The notes beneath the pieces were generated by a model. That model made no database searches. It was not told where the DNA came from and saw nothing but the letters and a program-made list of their open reading frames with translations. A DNA stretch of 38,681 nucleotides from Alphaproteobacteria bacterium HGW-Alphaproteobacteria-11 (GTDB lineage: Bacteria > Pseudomonadota > Alphaproteobacteria > Parvibaculales > Parvibaculaceae): contig PHEO01000005.1 in the NCBI GenBank assembly GCA_002841195.1, forward strand, positions 1-38,681, in the 5' to 3' direction. The translations under genes and the position numbers were made by a program. Positions 23,614 to 31,643 of this stretch are shown in pieces. Position 1 is the first letter of the stretch, and every line of letters starts with the position of its first letter.

Positions 23614-24719
23614 TTCGCCGGGTCGAGATTGTCTTTGAACCCCGACGGCGCATGGGGACCGACGATCATCTGTTCGAGAATGCCGGCCCCCGCCCGCGTC
23701 GATCCGCCGGGAAGCGTCATCTCGGCCTTGACGAAGGCCTGAATGTGCAGATGCGGCGGCGCAAAGCTCTTGATGTCGGCGAGTTTGAATTCCTCATAGC
23801 CGAGCGCGTTGTCTCCTTTGTGCGCGCCGTGGCCCCATTCCGGATGCCCGTAGCCGAGGCCCATCATGTAGAAATTCCATTTGGCCGTAAGGTCGATGCG
23901 TGTCTTGTCGCCTTTGCGGTTTTCGAAAAAGATCGACGCCGATTTCGCATGCCGCGACCCGGAAACGAACTGCAACTCCGAACGAACGCGATCCATTTCC
24001 TCCGGCTTCGCATCGCGGCCGAGGCCGCACATCACGCCCGAAAGGTTCCACGGCTCGCCATGCTCGTCGTCATTGACGTGGAACAGCGTGATGCGATCCT
24101 CGAAATTGAGCGGCGCCCAGAGCCAGTAGAACTGGAACGGCATCGGCGGCACCATCGGCTGCGCGTCCGGCGCGCCGACGGGGCGCACGCCCCATGAACG
24201 GTCGCGCGTGCCGACAAAGGCGTCGCGCGTCACTTCGATCCGCTTGTTCTTGACCTCGATCCAGCCTTCCCAGTCGCCGTTCTGCGTCAGGCGCGTCAGA
24301 TCCATCAGCAGGCGCGGTCCGTTGCGGCGCGTGAAACGCGGTTCCTTCAGCGCCGGCGCGCGTCCGTGAAATGTCAGATCGGCCGTGATGCCGTATTCAT
24401 TGTCGGCGACGCGCACCCGCAGGCATTGAAGCGGCTCGACGACTTCGATGGAGACCGGTCCGACATGCGTGTCCATGCGCTCCATGTTGAGGAAGCGCGA
24501 GGCATGGATGTTGCGCTGCACGCCGTCGACGATGACGCAGAACGACGCATCCATGATGTTGAGATGCGGATAGACACCGAGAGCCGCGGCGAAAAACACT
24601 TCGCCCTCGCGCGTGTAGCCATTGAAGAAGTAGCGGTCGTAGAAATTGCGGTCGGTGCCCGAAAACGCGATCGGCTCCGGCGTCTGATGAATCGGAAAAT
24701 CGTCCGCCTTGGTGAGCAT
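23610..24719 (-). CDS. Uncharacterised beta-rich protein (AttH/CrtC-like fold guess)
   Basis: Soluble protein of 369 aa, not confidently assigned. Many Trp/Phe-rich beta segments (DRYFFNGYTREGEVFFAAALGVYP, WGVRPVGAPDAQP, FQFYWLWAPLNFEDRITLFHVNDDEHG) suggest a double lipocalin-like barrel such as AttH or hydroxyneurosporene synthase proteins. No signal peptide. ATG 24719 follows GGGGAGG and is preferred over the 25-residue-longer track start. It overlaps the kinase by 4 bp, so it belongs to the same catabolic-looking operon, downstream of rubredoxin. It could bind or hydrate a lipid or terpenoid, but that is only inference from fold-like features. Confidence 0.7.
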   Translation of the reverse strand: MLTKADDFPIHQTPEPIAFSGTDRNFYDRYFFNGYTREGEVFFAAALGVYPHLNIMDASFCVIVDGVQRNIHASRFLNMERMDTHVGPVSIEVVEPLQCLRVRVADNEYGITADLTFHGRAPALKEPRFTRRNGPRLLMDLTRLTQNGDWEGWIEVKNKRIEVTRDAFVGTRDRSWGVRPVGAPDAQPMVPPMPFQFYWLWAPLNFEDRITLFHVNDDEHGEPWNLSGVMCGLGRDAKPEEMDRVRSELQFVSGSRHAKSASIFFENRKGDKTRIDLTAKWNFYMMGLGYGHPEWGHGAHKGDNALGYEEFKLADIKSFAPPHLHIQAFVKAEMTLPGGSTRAGAGILEQMIVGPHAPSGFKDNLDPAK

Positions 24720-24848
24720 GTGACTGGCCTCCCCTGCCCGGCTTCGAAGGCCGGATTTGTTCTTGATTGCTTGCCGGCCAGAATGACGGCGCACACGGCG
24801 AGGGTCAACGCCACCCCATGCGCCGTGACGCAGCGGAAGCGCCGCCGC

Positions 24849-25025
24849 TCAGATTTCTTCCATGTCGAAATCGGCTTTCGGCGTGCCGCAATCGGGACAG
24901 ACCCAGTCTTCAGGCACGTCCTTCCAGCGGGTCCCCGGTGCGATCCCGTCGTCGGGCCAGCCCTCGGCCTCGTCGTAGATGAAACCGCAGGTCGCGCAGA
25001 CCCATTTCCGGTAGGGCTTGGACAT
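24849..25025 (-). CDS. Rubredoxin
   Basis: Iron electron carrier of 58 aa. Two CxxCG knuckles, C10-x2-C13 ([12 protein letters not shown]) and C43-x2-C46 ([11 protein letters not shown]), bind one iron; [11 protein letters not shown] is the usual link. ATG 25025 has GGAGG six bases upstream, and the 13-residue extension in the track is spurious. Rubredoxins of this length serve alkane hydroxylases, oxygen-reducing flavoproteins or other oxidases. It heads a minus-strand run of catabolic-looking genes, with the next gene 129 bp on. No alkane hydroxylase lies within the window. Confidence 0.95.
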   Translation of the reverse strand: MSKPYRKWVCATCGFIYDEAEGWPDDGIAPGTRWKDVPEDWVCPDCGTPKADFDMEEI

Positions 25026-25180
25026 GTTCAGCCTCCCGATCACGTGGAATATTGCGACGAGCATAGTTCACGACTGCGTGACTTGCATCCACCGGCCTTG
25101 TTCCCGATCTTCAATTCTCCATATGACCCGAAATTGTTGCGTAGCGTCCGCGTGAGGAAACACCACACAAAGGGGCAATC

Positions 25181-26149
25181 ATGAAAATTTTCATCACCGG
25201 CGCGTCGGGATTTGTCGGCGGCGCCGCGGCGCGGGCGCTTGCGCGCGACAATGAAGTGCTGGCGCTGTCGCGCTCGGAAAAATCCGACGCAACCATCAAG
25301 GCGCTCGGCGCGACGCCGGTGCGCGGCGACCTGAATAGCATCGACGCGGCGATGCTACGCGGTGTCGATGCGGTGGTGCATTGCGCGGCCAAGGTCGAGA
25401 CCTGGGGCCCGATGAAGGAATTCATCGAGATCAACGTCAAGGGCACCGAACGCCTACTGGCGGCGGCGAAGAAGGCGGGCGTCAAACGCTATGTCCATAT
25501 CGGCACCGAGGCGGCGCTCTTTTACGGTCAGGCGATGAACGATCTCGACGAGACCGCGCCGATGGCCTTCGCCTCGCCGCTCCCTTATCCGCGCAGCAAG
25601 GCGCTGGCCGAACGCGCGGTGCGCGCGGCAAACAACGACAACTTCACAACCATCGTGCTGCGCCCGCGCTTCATCTGGGGACCGGGCGACCAGACCTTGC
25701 TGCCGGCGCTGAAGGACATGGTCAAGGCCGGCCGCTTCACCTGGATCGACAAGGGCCGCGCGCTCACCGATACGGTGCATGTCGACAATGTGGTGCATGC
25801 AATCAAGCTCGCGCTGACACAAGGCAAGGGCGGCGAGGCTTATTTCATCACCGATGGCGGCACGCCGATTTCGTTTCGCGACATGATGACGAAAATGGCG
25901 ACGACCATCGGCCTTGAACTGCCCGACAAGAACATGCCGGGCTGGCTCGCGCGCGGCGCGGCGGGACTTCTCGATTTCATCTGGCGCCTGACGCTGCGCC
26001 GGACGCCACCGCCCATCGACCCGCACACGGCGGCGCTGCTGTCGCGCAACTGCACGCTGAAAATCGACAAGGCGCGGCGCGACCTGGGCTACGAACCCGT
26101 CATCACGCGCGACGCCGGCATCGCGGCGCTGATGCAGGCCGGACGCTGA
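25181..26149 (+). CDS. NAD(P)-dependent extended SDR (epimerase / 3beta-HSD-like)
   Basis: Rossmann oxidoreductase of 322 aa. The cofactor motif is G7-x2-G10-x2-G13 (ITGASGFVGG), and the active-site pair is Y136-x3-K140 (YPRSKALAE), with Ser/Thr in the HIGTEAAL strand. LRPRFIWGPGD and DTVHVDNVVHAI match extended SDRs close to 3beta-hydroxysteroid dehydrogenase/isomerases and dihydroflavonol reductases. The substrate is unknown; sterol- or terpene-like alcohols are plausible given the neighbouring epoxide hydrolase and FAD enzyme. AAAGGGGCAATC precedes the ATG. Divergent from rubredoxin across 155 bp. Confidence 0.88.
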   Translation: MKIFITGASGFVGGAAARALARDNEVLALSRSEKSDATIKALGATPVRGDLNSIDAAMLRGVDAVVHCAAKVETWGPMKEFIEINVKGTERLLAAAKKAGVKRYVHIGTEAALFYGQAMNDLDETAPMAFASPLPYPRSKALAERAVRAANNDNFTTIVLRPRFIWGPGDQTLLPALKDMVKAGRFTWIDKGRALTDTVHVDNVVHAIKLALTQGKGGEAYFITDGGTPISFRDMMTKMATTIGLELPDKNMPGWLARGAAGLLDFIWRLTLRRTPPPIDPHTAALLSRNCTLKIDKARRDLGYEPVITRDAGIAALMQAGR

Positions 26150-26216
26150 ACCCGATTGCACCAAGCGGCGCTTTGCCCGATGCTTCGGCGGCAGGCATAT
26201 GGCGGAGGAAATTCAC

Positions 26217-26594
26217 ATGCGGCTCTGGCTGACCATCGGCGCGCTGAGCGGCCTCGTCTCGGTGGCGCTTGGCGCATTTGCCGCGCATGGGCTGCAGGCG
26301 CGAGTCGGTCCGGCGGAAATCGCCGCTTTCGAAACCGGCGCGCGCTACCAGATGTATCACGCGCTGGCGCTGCTCGCGGTCGCCTGGGCGGCATCGCAAG
26401 GCGGCGGAAACTTCGCGCAGGCCGCAGGCTGGGCCTTTCTTATCGGCACGATCCTCTTTTCGGGCTCGCTTTATTATCTTGGCCTCACCGGCAGCCGCGC
26501 GCTGGTGCTGGTGACGCCCATCGGCGGCATCGCCTTTCTGGCCGGCTGGCTGGCGCTTGCCCTTTCGGCCTGGACCATGAAAAACGGAAGCTGA
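26217..26594 (+). CDS. DUF423-family small membrane protein
   Basis: Inner-membrane protein of 125 aa with four TMs. The start IGALSGLVSVALGAFAAHGL and the ARYQMYHALALLAVAW helix are signatures of DUF423 (YwdK-type), then GSLYYLGLTG and TPIGGIAFLAGWL. Function is unknown across the family. ATG 26217 is chosen because GGAGG lies nine bases ahead; the track start at 26199 would include that ribosome site in the coding region. It lies between the SDR and the independently promoted FAD gene, and may be read through from the SDR. Confidence 0.88.
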   Translation: MRLWLTIGALSGLVSVALGAFAAHGLQARVGPAEIAAFETGARYQMYHALALLAVAWAASQGGGNFAQAAGWAFLIGTILFSGSLYYLGLTGSRALVLVTPIGGIAFLAGWLALALSAWTMKNGS

Positions 26595-26605
26595 GCCGCC
26601 GCCCC

Positions 26606-26634
26606 TTGTAATAAAGTAGACTGCGGTCTATTTT
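26606..26634 (+). promoter_or_regulatory. Promoter with palindromic operator upstream of the FAD oxidoreductase
   Basis: TTGTAA (26606-26611) and TATTTT (26629-26634) are spaced 17 bp. Overlapping spacer and -10 is the palindrome TAGAC-TGCG-GTCTA (26617-26630). Such a 14-bp dyad inside the core promoter is the classic layout for a TetR-type repressor. The 30-nt leader then carries GGAG eight bases before the ATG. The cognate regulator is not next door; the window's only TetR gene is 25 kb away and has a different site at its own promoter. Confidence 0.6.
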
Positions 26635-26670
26635 CTGCCTCGGGGCAAGAGTCGAGGCGGAGACGAGCGT

Positions 26671-28167
26671 ATGGGCGAACGGATTCTGGTTATTGGCGGC
26701 GGTATCGCCGGTCTGTCGACCGTGCTGGCGCTGGCCCGCGCGGGCAAGGACGTAACCGTGCTGGAGCGCGATCCGCCCCCACCGGACAGCTCCGCCGACG
26801 AGGCCTTCGAGCGCTGGGAGCGCAAGGGCGTCGGCCATCTGCGCCACAGCCATGCCTTTCTGGCGCGGCTGCACATGCTGATCCGCGACAATTATCCCGA
26901 GCTGATGAAGGACCTGCTGGCCGCCGGCTGCCGCGAAATCAACTTCGCCGACAATCTCTCGCCGGCGATGCGCGCACGCTATGTGCCCGCGCCCGGCGAC
27001 GAGGACATGACGATCCTGACCAGCCGCCGCACGACGCTGGAACTGGTGATGCGCCGTTATGCTGCCCGCCAACCCGGCATCCATTTCGAGACCGGCGCGC
27101 TGGTGCGCGGCATCCTGACCGACCGCGCAAACGGCAAGCTGCGCGTCACCGGCGTCACGGTGGAGCAGAACGGCGAGCGCCGCGACTGGCCGGGCGACAT
27201 CGTGATCGATGCCGCCGGCAAGAACAGCCAGATGATCGAATGGCTCAATGAAGCTGGCGCCGGTATCTCGGAAGAAAACGAACGCGCCGGCATTCTCTAT
27301 TTCACCCGCCACTACCGGCTGCACGACGGCACCGCCGAACCCGAGCGCGGCAAGGTGCCGGGCGCCGGCGATCTCGGCTTCATCAAGTACGGCGTCTTCC
27401 CGGCCGACAATGGCTGCTTCTCGATCACGCTGGCGGTGCCGGAAATCGAGATCGAGATGCGCAAGGCCGTCGTGCGCCCCGAAATCTTCGACGCCGTCTG
27501 CGCGCAACTGCCCGGCATCGCGCGCTGGACATCGGCGGAAACGTCGGAGCCCATCAGCCGGGTTTTCGGCATGGGCGAACTCATCAGCCGCTGGCGCCAC
27601 ATGACGGTGAAGGGCGAGCCGCGCGTGCTCGGCTTCTTCCCGATCGGCGACAGCGTCATTCGCACCAATCCGCTATACGGACGCGGCTGTTCCTTCGCGG
27701 CCATCGCCGCCGAGGCGCTGCGCGATGCGCTGGACCGCAAGGACCCCGCCGCCCGCGCCGCCTATTATCACAAGCGCCTCGCGCTCGATCTTCGTCAGTA
27801 CTATGACGATATGGTGAAGCAGGACCTTGCCGCCACAAGACGGGCGCGCAACGCCATCGACCCCGACTACAAGCCGGGTGTGAAAGCGCGCGTGATCAAG
27901 AGTTTCGCCGAAGACGCGATTATTCCCGCGATACGCGGCGACATCGAACTGCTGCGCAACTTCATGCGCGCCTTCCACATGGTCGATCGTCCGAACCTGT
28001 GGCTGCGCGATCCGCGCAACATCACGAAAATCCTCACCACCTGGGCGCGCGGCAAAAGGCGCAATGCCGACTATTATCCGCCGAAGCTCGGGCCCAACCG
28101 CGACGAGATGATGAAGACGCTCGGCCTCTCGCCGACGGCCGATGTCGAGCGCCTGAAAGCCGCATAG
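26671..28167 (+). CDS. FAD-dependent oxidoreductase, PHBH-fold monooxygenase-like
   Basis: Flavoenzyme of 498 aa, soluble. FAD motif ILVIGGGIAGLSTVLALARAGKDVTVLERD at the N-terminus; GHLRHSHAFLARLHMLIRD (about 53-72) is distinctive of a proteobacterial/actinobacterial group annotated near polyketide or polyprenyl hydroxylases and geranylgeranyl reductases. The second FAD motif is FPIGDSVIRTNPLYGRGCS near residue 328. Expected to hydroxylate or reduce a hydrophobic substrate, probably with NAD(P)H. It is likely regulated through the TAGAC/GTCTA operator in its promoter and is followed after 40 bp by the epoxide hydrolase, suggesting an epoxidise-and-open pair (inference). Confidence 0.83.
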   Translation: MGERILVIGGGIAGLSTVLALARAGKDVTVLERDPPPPDSSADEAFERWERKGVGHLRHSHAFLARLHMLIRDNYPELMKDLLAAGCREINFADNLSPAMRARYVPAPGDEDMTILTSRRTTLELVMRRYAARQPGIHFETGALVRGILTDRANGKLRVTGVTVEQNGERRDWPGDIVIDAAGKNSQMIEWLNEAGAGISEENERAGILYFTRHYRLHDGTAEPERGKVPGAGDLGFIKYGVFPADNGCFSITLAVPEIEIEMRKAVVRPEIFDAVCAQLPGIARWTSAETSEPISRVFGMGELISRWRHMTVKGEPRVLGFFPIGDSVIRTNPLYGRGCSFAAIAAEALRDALDRKDPAARAAYYHKRLALDLRQYYDDMVKQDLAATRRARNAIDPDYKPGVKARVIKSFAEDAIIPAIRGDIELLRNFMRAFHMVDRPNLWLRDPRNITKILTTWARGKRRNADYYPPKLGPNRDEMMKTLGLSPTADVERLKAA

Positions 28168-28207
28168 CAATCAAACGAACAGTCCGCAAAACCGGGAGGA
28201 CACGGCC

Positions 28208-29179
28208 ATGAAATTTCCTGAGCCGCACTACGTCAACACCAACGGCATCAGGATGGCCGTCTACGAACAGGGACCGAAGGACGGCGTGGCGGTCGTGATG
28301 TGCCACGGCTTTCCGGAACTCGGCTATTCGTGGCGCCACCAGATTCCGGCAATTGCCGACGCCGGCTTCCGCGCCATCGCGCCGGACCAGCGCGGCTATG
28401 GCAATACCGGCGGCCCGAAGGGAGAGGATGCGGTGCCGCTCTACGACATCGCCCATCTGACGGACGACCTGGCCGGGATGCTCGATGCGCTCGGCATCGA
28501 CAAGGCGATCTTTGCCGGGCACGACTGGGGCGGCATGGTGACCTGGCAGATGGCGCTGCGTCACCCGGACCGCGTCGCCGGCGTCATCGGCGTCAACACG
28601 CCCTTCATTCCGCGCGGTCCCATCGATCCGATCGCCGGCATGCGCATGGTCTTTGGCGAGGACATGTACATCGTCTATTTCCAGAAATTCGGCGTCGCGG
28701 AAAAGATCTTCGATGCCGACGTCGCGCGCTCGATGCGATTCTGGTACCGCAAGAGCGCGATGAAGCTCGCCGATTTCGATGCCCTTCCGGCAGACCAGAA
28801 GAACTTCTCCTTCCTGAAAAGCTTCGATGCCGACGAAAGCACCTGGCTCGGCACGCAATTGCTGAACGCCGAAGAACTCGACTACTACACCAGGGCCTTC
28901 GAGAAATCGGGCTTTGAGGGCGGTATCAACTGGTACCGCAATTTCACACGCAACTGGCAACTGACCGAAGGCCAGACCGAAAAGATCGACGTGCCCTGCC
29001 TGATGATTTCGGCCGCCGACGACATCGTGCTCCGGCCCGAAATGACGGTCGGCATGGAAAACCACATCTCCGACCTCGAAAAGCACGTCATTGCCGATTG
29101 CGGGCACTGGACCCAGTCGGAAAAGCCCGCCGAGCTGAACGCGTTGATGACCGACTGGCTGAAACGCCGTTTCGGCTGA
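28208..29179 (+). CDS. Epoxide hydrolase, alpha/beta-hydrolase fold
   Basis: Hydrolase of 323 aa opening epoxides to diols. The oxyanion motif is HGFPE (33-37), the nucleophile D106 in AGHDWGGM, the catalytic His H300 in DCGHWTQSEKP and the acid probably in the ISAADDIV loop. Lid residues FQKFG and GGINWYRNF are typical of soluble epoxide hydrolases. An Asp nucleophile also fits haloalkane dehalogenases, but HGFPE and the lid favour epoxides. GGGAGG lies upstream of the ATG. It probably shares the transcript of the FAD oxidoreductase 40 bp upstream. Confidence 0.92.
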   Translation: MKFPEPHYVNTNGIRMAVYEQGPKDGVAVVMCHGFPELGYSWRHQIPAIADAGFRAIAPDQRGYGNTGGPKGEDAVPLYDIAHLTDDLAGMLDALGIDKAIFAGHDWGGMVTWQMALRHPDRVAGVIGVNTPFIPRGPIDPIAGMRMVFGEDMYIVYFQKFGVAEKIFDADVARSMRFWYRKSAMKLADFDALPADQKNFSFLKSFDADESTWLGTQLLNAEELDYYTRAFEKSGFEGGINWYRNFTRNWQLTEGQTEKIDVPCLMISAADDIVLRPEMTVGMENHISDLEKHVIADCGHWTQSEKPAELNALMTDWLKRRFG

Positions 29180-29219
29180 GCACGCTCGCGGCGATGTGAC
29201 TTGCCGCCTGCCCCAAAAA

Positions 29220-29252
29220 TGACCAGAATGACCGAATTGTATCATTTGGTCA
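29220..29252. promoter_or_regulatory. Inverted repeat TGACCA-N21-TGGTCA upstream of the four-TM gene
   Basis: TGACCA (29220-29225) and TGGTCA (29247-29252) are perfect inverted arms, with an extra TGACC at 29229 forming a 9-bp-pitch direct repeat. The 97-bp gap is AT-rich compared with its surroundings (GAATTGTATCATTT). It may be an operator or promoter region for the small membrane protein; the regulator is unknown. Confidence 0.35.
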
Positions 29253-29276
29253 GTCCAGTCCCGGGGGAGCGTCGGC

Positions 29277-29654
29277 ATGGAATGGATGGAGCGTCTGCTC
29301 GTCGATCCCGCCCTGCCGCGCGCCTTTCTTGGCTGGCTGATCTTCGTCAATTCGCTGGCGGTGTTCTTTTTCTTCCGCCATTTTGCGGCCCGCACCGTGC
29401 TGGCAGCCTGGCTGGCCAACCTGGCGCTGGTCGCCGCGGCGCTCGGCAGCGGCATGGTAGCGCTGAGCCTTGCCCTGTGCTGGACGCCGCTTCTCGCCTG
29501 GCTCGTCTGGCGCAACCCGCAGTTCCGGCTGACATCGCCGCTCGGATTGTGGCTGGTCGCGGTCTTCGCCTCGAACCTTGTCGGCCTGACCGCGGCCTAT
29601 GCCGTGCTTCTGGCCGGACACGGAAACGGTGTCGCGATGCTCGCCGGGCTCTGA
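29277..29654 (+). CDS. Small four-TM membrane protein, unknown function
   Basis: Predicted inner-membrane protein of 125 aa. Four hydrophobic helices: FLGWLIFVNSLAVFFFFRHF, VLAAWLANLALVAAALGSG, LALCWTPLLAWLVW and LGLWLVAVFASNLVGLTAAYAVLL, with short loops. No conserved motif was recognised. GGGGGAG lies about 12 bases before the ATG. The preceding inverted repeat suggests its own control. Genes on both sides are soluble and unrelated, so context does not reveal its job. Confidence 0.75.
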   Translation: MEWMERLLVDPALPRAFLGWLIFVNSLAVFFFFRHFAARTVLAAWLANLALVAAALGSGMVALSLALCWTPLLAWLVWRNPQFRLTSPLGLWLVAVFASNLVGLTAAYAVLLAGHGNGVAMLAGL

Positions 29655-29698
29655 AAGCCTGATAGACTGGGGCCCGACCCCCAAGCTCCGGCAAATGC

Positions 29699-30109
29699 AT
29701 GTCAACCGAACGCGACCGCGCCGCCCTGCTATTCGCCAACGAGACCTTTTACCGCGCCTTTGCCGGACGCGACGTGACGCTGATGGGCGCGCTCTGGGCC
29801 GATGCCGAACAGGTGACATGCCTGCATCCGGGCTGGCCGCCCGTCGAGGGGCGCGACGCGGTGCTGCAAAGCTGGCACGCGATCCTGACCGGGCCCGCGA
29901 GCCCCAACATCGAATGCCTGCACGCGCGCGCCAATCTTCACGGCGACACGGGCATCGTCATTTGCTACGAACGCATAGGCCCGGACTATCTGCTGGCAAC
30001 CAACATTTTCGTCCGTAGCGGCGAGGGATGGCTGCTCGTCCATCACCAGTCGGGCACGGCGCCGGACCCCGGCGAAGAGACCGCAACGCCCCGGGGACGC
30101 CTGAACTGA
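29699..30109 (+). CDS. SnoaL-like / NTF2-fold domain protein
   Basis: Small alpha+beta-barrel protein of 136 aa. FYRAFAGRDVTLMGALWADAEQVTCLHPGWPPVEGRDAVLQSW is the SnoaL_3-type start (helix pair, then the W..HP.W.p..G strand-turn), and FVRSGEGWLLVHHQSG the final strands. Some members are cyclases or isomerases, many are ligand-binding only. The Pro/Arg tail after residue 120 is variable. No strong ribosome site is visible. It stands 45 bp after the four-TM gene and may be co-transcribed with it. Confidence 0.82.
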   Translation: MSTERDRAALLFANETFYRAFAGRDVTLMGALWADAEQVTCLHPGWPPVEGRDAVLQSWHAILTGPASPNIECLHARANLHGDTGIVICYERIGPDYLLATNIFVRSGEGWLLVHHQSGTAPDPGEETATPRGRLN

Positions 30110-30158
30110 AGCCTGAATCAAGGCCCGAAAGCCACTCGCTGACATTCTTGTTAGCGGG

Positions 30159-30187
30159 TTGTTGCCTTGGCCCTATGCCGTTATGAT
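30159..30187 (+). promoter_or_regulatory. Sigma70-type promoter of the glycosyltransferase operon
   Basis: TTGTTG (30159-30164), a 17-bp spacer and TATGAT (30182-30187); initiation is expected near 30194, giving a leader of about 90 nt before ATG 30285. The reading frame in the track that starts at 30159 would have to be translated through this promoter, another reason to reject that start. Confidence 0.5.
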
Positions 30188-30188
30188 C

Positions 30189-30226
30189 CGCCGCGCTTTA
30201 ATGCGGCGCAATATGGGGATAACCCC
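30189..30226 (+). other. Two hairpins in the glycosyltransferase leader
   Basis: CGCCGC (30189-30194) pairs with GCGGCG (30203-30208) over an 8-nt loop, followed by GGGG-ATAA-CCCC (30215-30226), a second short hairpin containing the GGGGATAA octamer also found in the islet. Both lie at the predicted transcript 5' end and could stabilise or regulate the mRNA; neither has a U-tract. The shared octamer is probably coincidence. Confidence 0.4.
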
Positions 30227-30284
30227 GCCGGCCCACCCGGACGCCGCCTCCGGCGCGCATCAATTCGAGACCGAGGAAATCTGT

Positions 30285-31643
30285 ATGTCGCAGGCGCTGG
30301 AGCGCAATGAGACGGATGACGCGCTGGCCGGGCCTGCGAAAAAATCCACCACAGAAACGCCGAAGCTTGCCGCCATTTCCGGCGACCGGCCGCTGCGCAT
30401 CCTGCTGCCGAGCTACCGCTCGAACCCGACCACGGGCGGCCAGGGCGTCTATATGCGCCACATCGCCAAGGCGCTGGTGGACCTCGGGCATCAGGTGGAT
30501 GTGATTTCCGGCCCGCCCTATCCCGAGATCGATCCGCGCGTGAAGCTCATCAAGCTGCCCTCGCTCGATCTCTATGCGAACCCGCATCCGATCCGTTCGC
30601 TGCGCCCCTGGATGTTCGCTTACCCCATCGACCTGTTCGAATGGTGGAGCCACGCGACCGGGGGCTTCTCCGAGCCCTACACTTTTTGCGAACGCATGGC
30701 GCGCTATGTGCGCGGCACGGTGCAGGACTACGACGTCTGCCACGACAATCAGACGCTGGGCTGGGGTCTGCTGAAACTTCGCGACATGGGCCTGCCCATC
30801 GTCGGCACGATCCACCACCCGATCACGATGGACCGGCGCATCGACATCGAACACGCGCGCACGCTGCAACTGAAGCTGCTGAAGCGCCGCTGGTATTCCT
30901 TCCTCAACATGCAGATCAAGGTCGCGCGCCAGCTTGATCCGCTGATTGTCGTCTCCGAAAGCACGCGCCGCGACGTGGCGCGCGAGTTCGGCGTCGACAT
31001 TTCGAAGACGCGGCTGGTGCTGCACGGCATCGACCACATCCAGTTCCGCCCGATTCCGGAGGTAAAGCGCCGCGACGACCTGATCGTCGCCTGTGCCAGC
31101 GCCGATGTGCCGCTGAAGGGGCTGATCTACCTGATCCGCGCCTATGCCGAACTGCTACAGACGCGGCCGAACCTGAAACTCAAAGTCATCGGCCGGCTGC
31201 GCGAAGGCAACACTTCGCATGAGCTGCGCACGCTCGGCATCATGGACAAGGTGGAGTTCATCGGCGGCGTCAGCGACGACGACATCACGCAGATTTACAA
31301 CGAGGCGACGATCGCGGTCTCGCCCTCGGTCTATGAGGGCTTCGGCTTTCCCTGCGGCGAGGCAATGTCCTGCGGGACGCCCGTGATCGCCACCAATGGC
31401 GGCTCGCTGCCGGAAGTCGTGGGCGATGCCGGAATCGTTGTGCCGCATTCCAATCCGCCGGCGCTGGCGCGCGCCATTGCGGCCATGCTCGACGATCCGG
31501 AGATGCGCGCGCGCTATGGCGAGGCCGGGCGCGAGCGCATCCTCGCCAATTTCAAATGGGAACGAGCGGCGCGCGAATGCGTCGAGATTTACAGGCAGAC
31601 AATCGCAGATGCAGACAATCGACTTGAACGTGCTCGGGCTTAG
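30285..31643 (+). CDS. Glycosyltransferase family 4 (GT-B)
   Basis: Retaining glycosyltransferase of 452 aa, cytosolic or membrane-associated. The acceptor domain begins LRILLPSYRSNPTTGGQGVYMRHIAKALVDLGHQVDVISG (about 38-76). The donor domain has ASADVPLKGL, LRTLGIMDKVEFIGGVSDDD and the Glu-x7-Glu motif EGFGFPCGEAMSCGTPVI. The 35-residue N-terminal tail is hydrophilic and variable. ATG 30285 has GAGG nine bases upstream. The next gene starts within its last 35 bases, so it is coupled to a methyltransferase. It probably glycosylates a lipid or secondary metabolite rather than the main cell-wall polymers (inference). Confidence 0.9.
   Translation: MSQALERNETDDALAGPAKKSTTETPKLAAISGDRPLRILLPSYRSNPTTGGQGVYMRHIAKALVDLGHQVDVISGPPYPEIDPRVKLIKLPSLDLYANPHPIRSLRPWMFAYPIDLFEWWSHATGGFSEPYTFCERMARYVRGTVQDYDVCHDNQTLGWGLLKLRDMGLPIVGTIHHPITMDRRIDIEHARTLQLKLLKRRWYSFLNMQIKVARQLDPLIVVSESTRRDVAREFGVDISKTRLVLHGIDHIQFRPIPEVKRRDDLIVACASADVPLKGLIYLIRAYAELLQTRPNLKLKVIGRLREGNTSHELRTLGIMDKVEFIGGVSDDDITQIYNEATIAVSPSVYEGFGFPCGEAMSCGTPVIATNGGSLPEVVGDAGIVVPHSNPPALARAIAAMLDDPEMRARYGEAGRERILANFKWERAARECVEIYRQTIADADNRLERARA

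Noticed and set aside
28034-29515. 493-aa minus-strand ORF
   Set aside because: Antisense to the epoxide hydrolase, which has a full catalytic set and a ribosome site.
30215-30222. GGGGATAA in the glycosyltransferase leader as a copy of the islet octamer
   Set aside because: A single 8-mer inside a GGGG-ATAA-CCCC hairpin in host-like DNA; chance is sufficient explanation.
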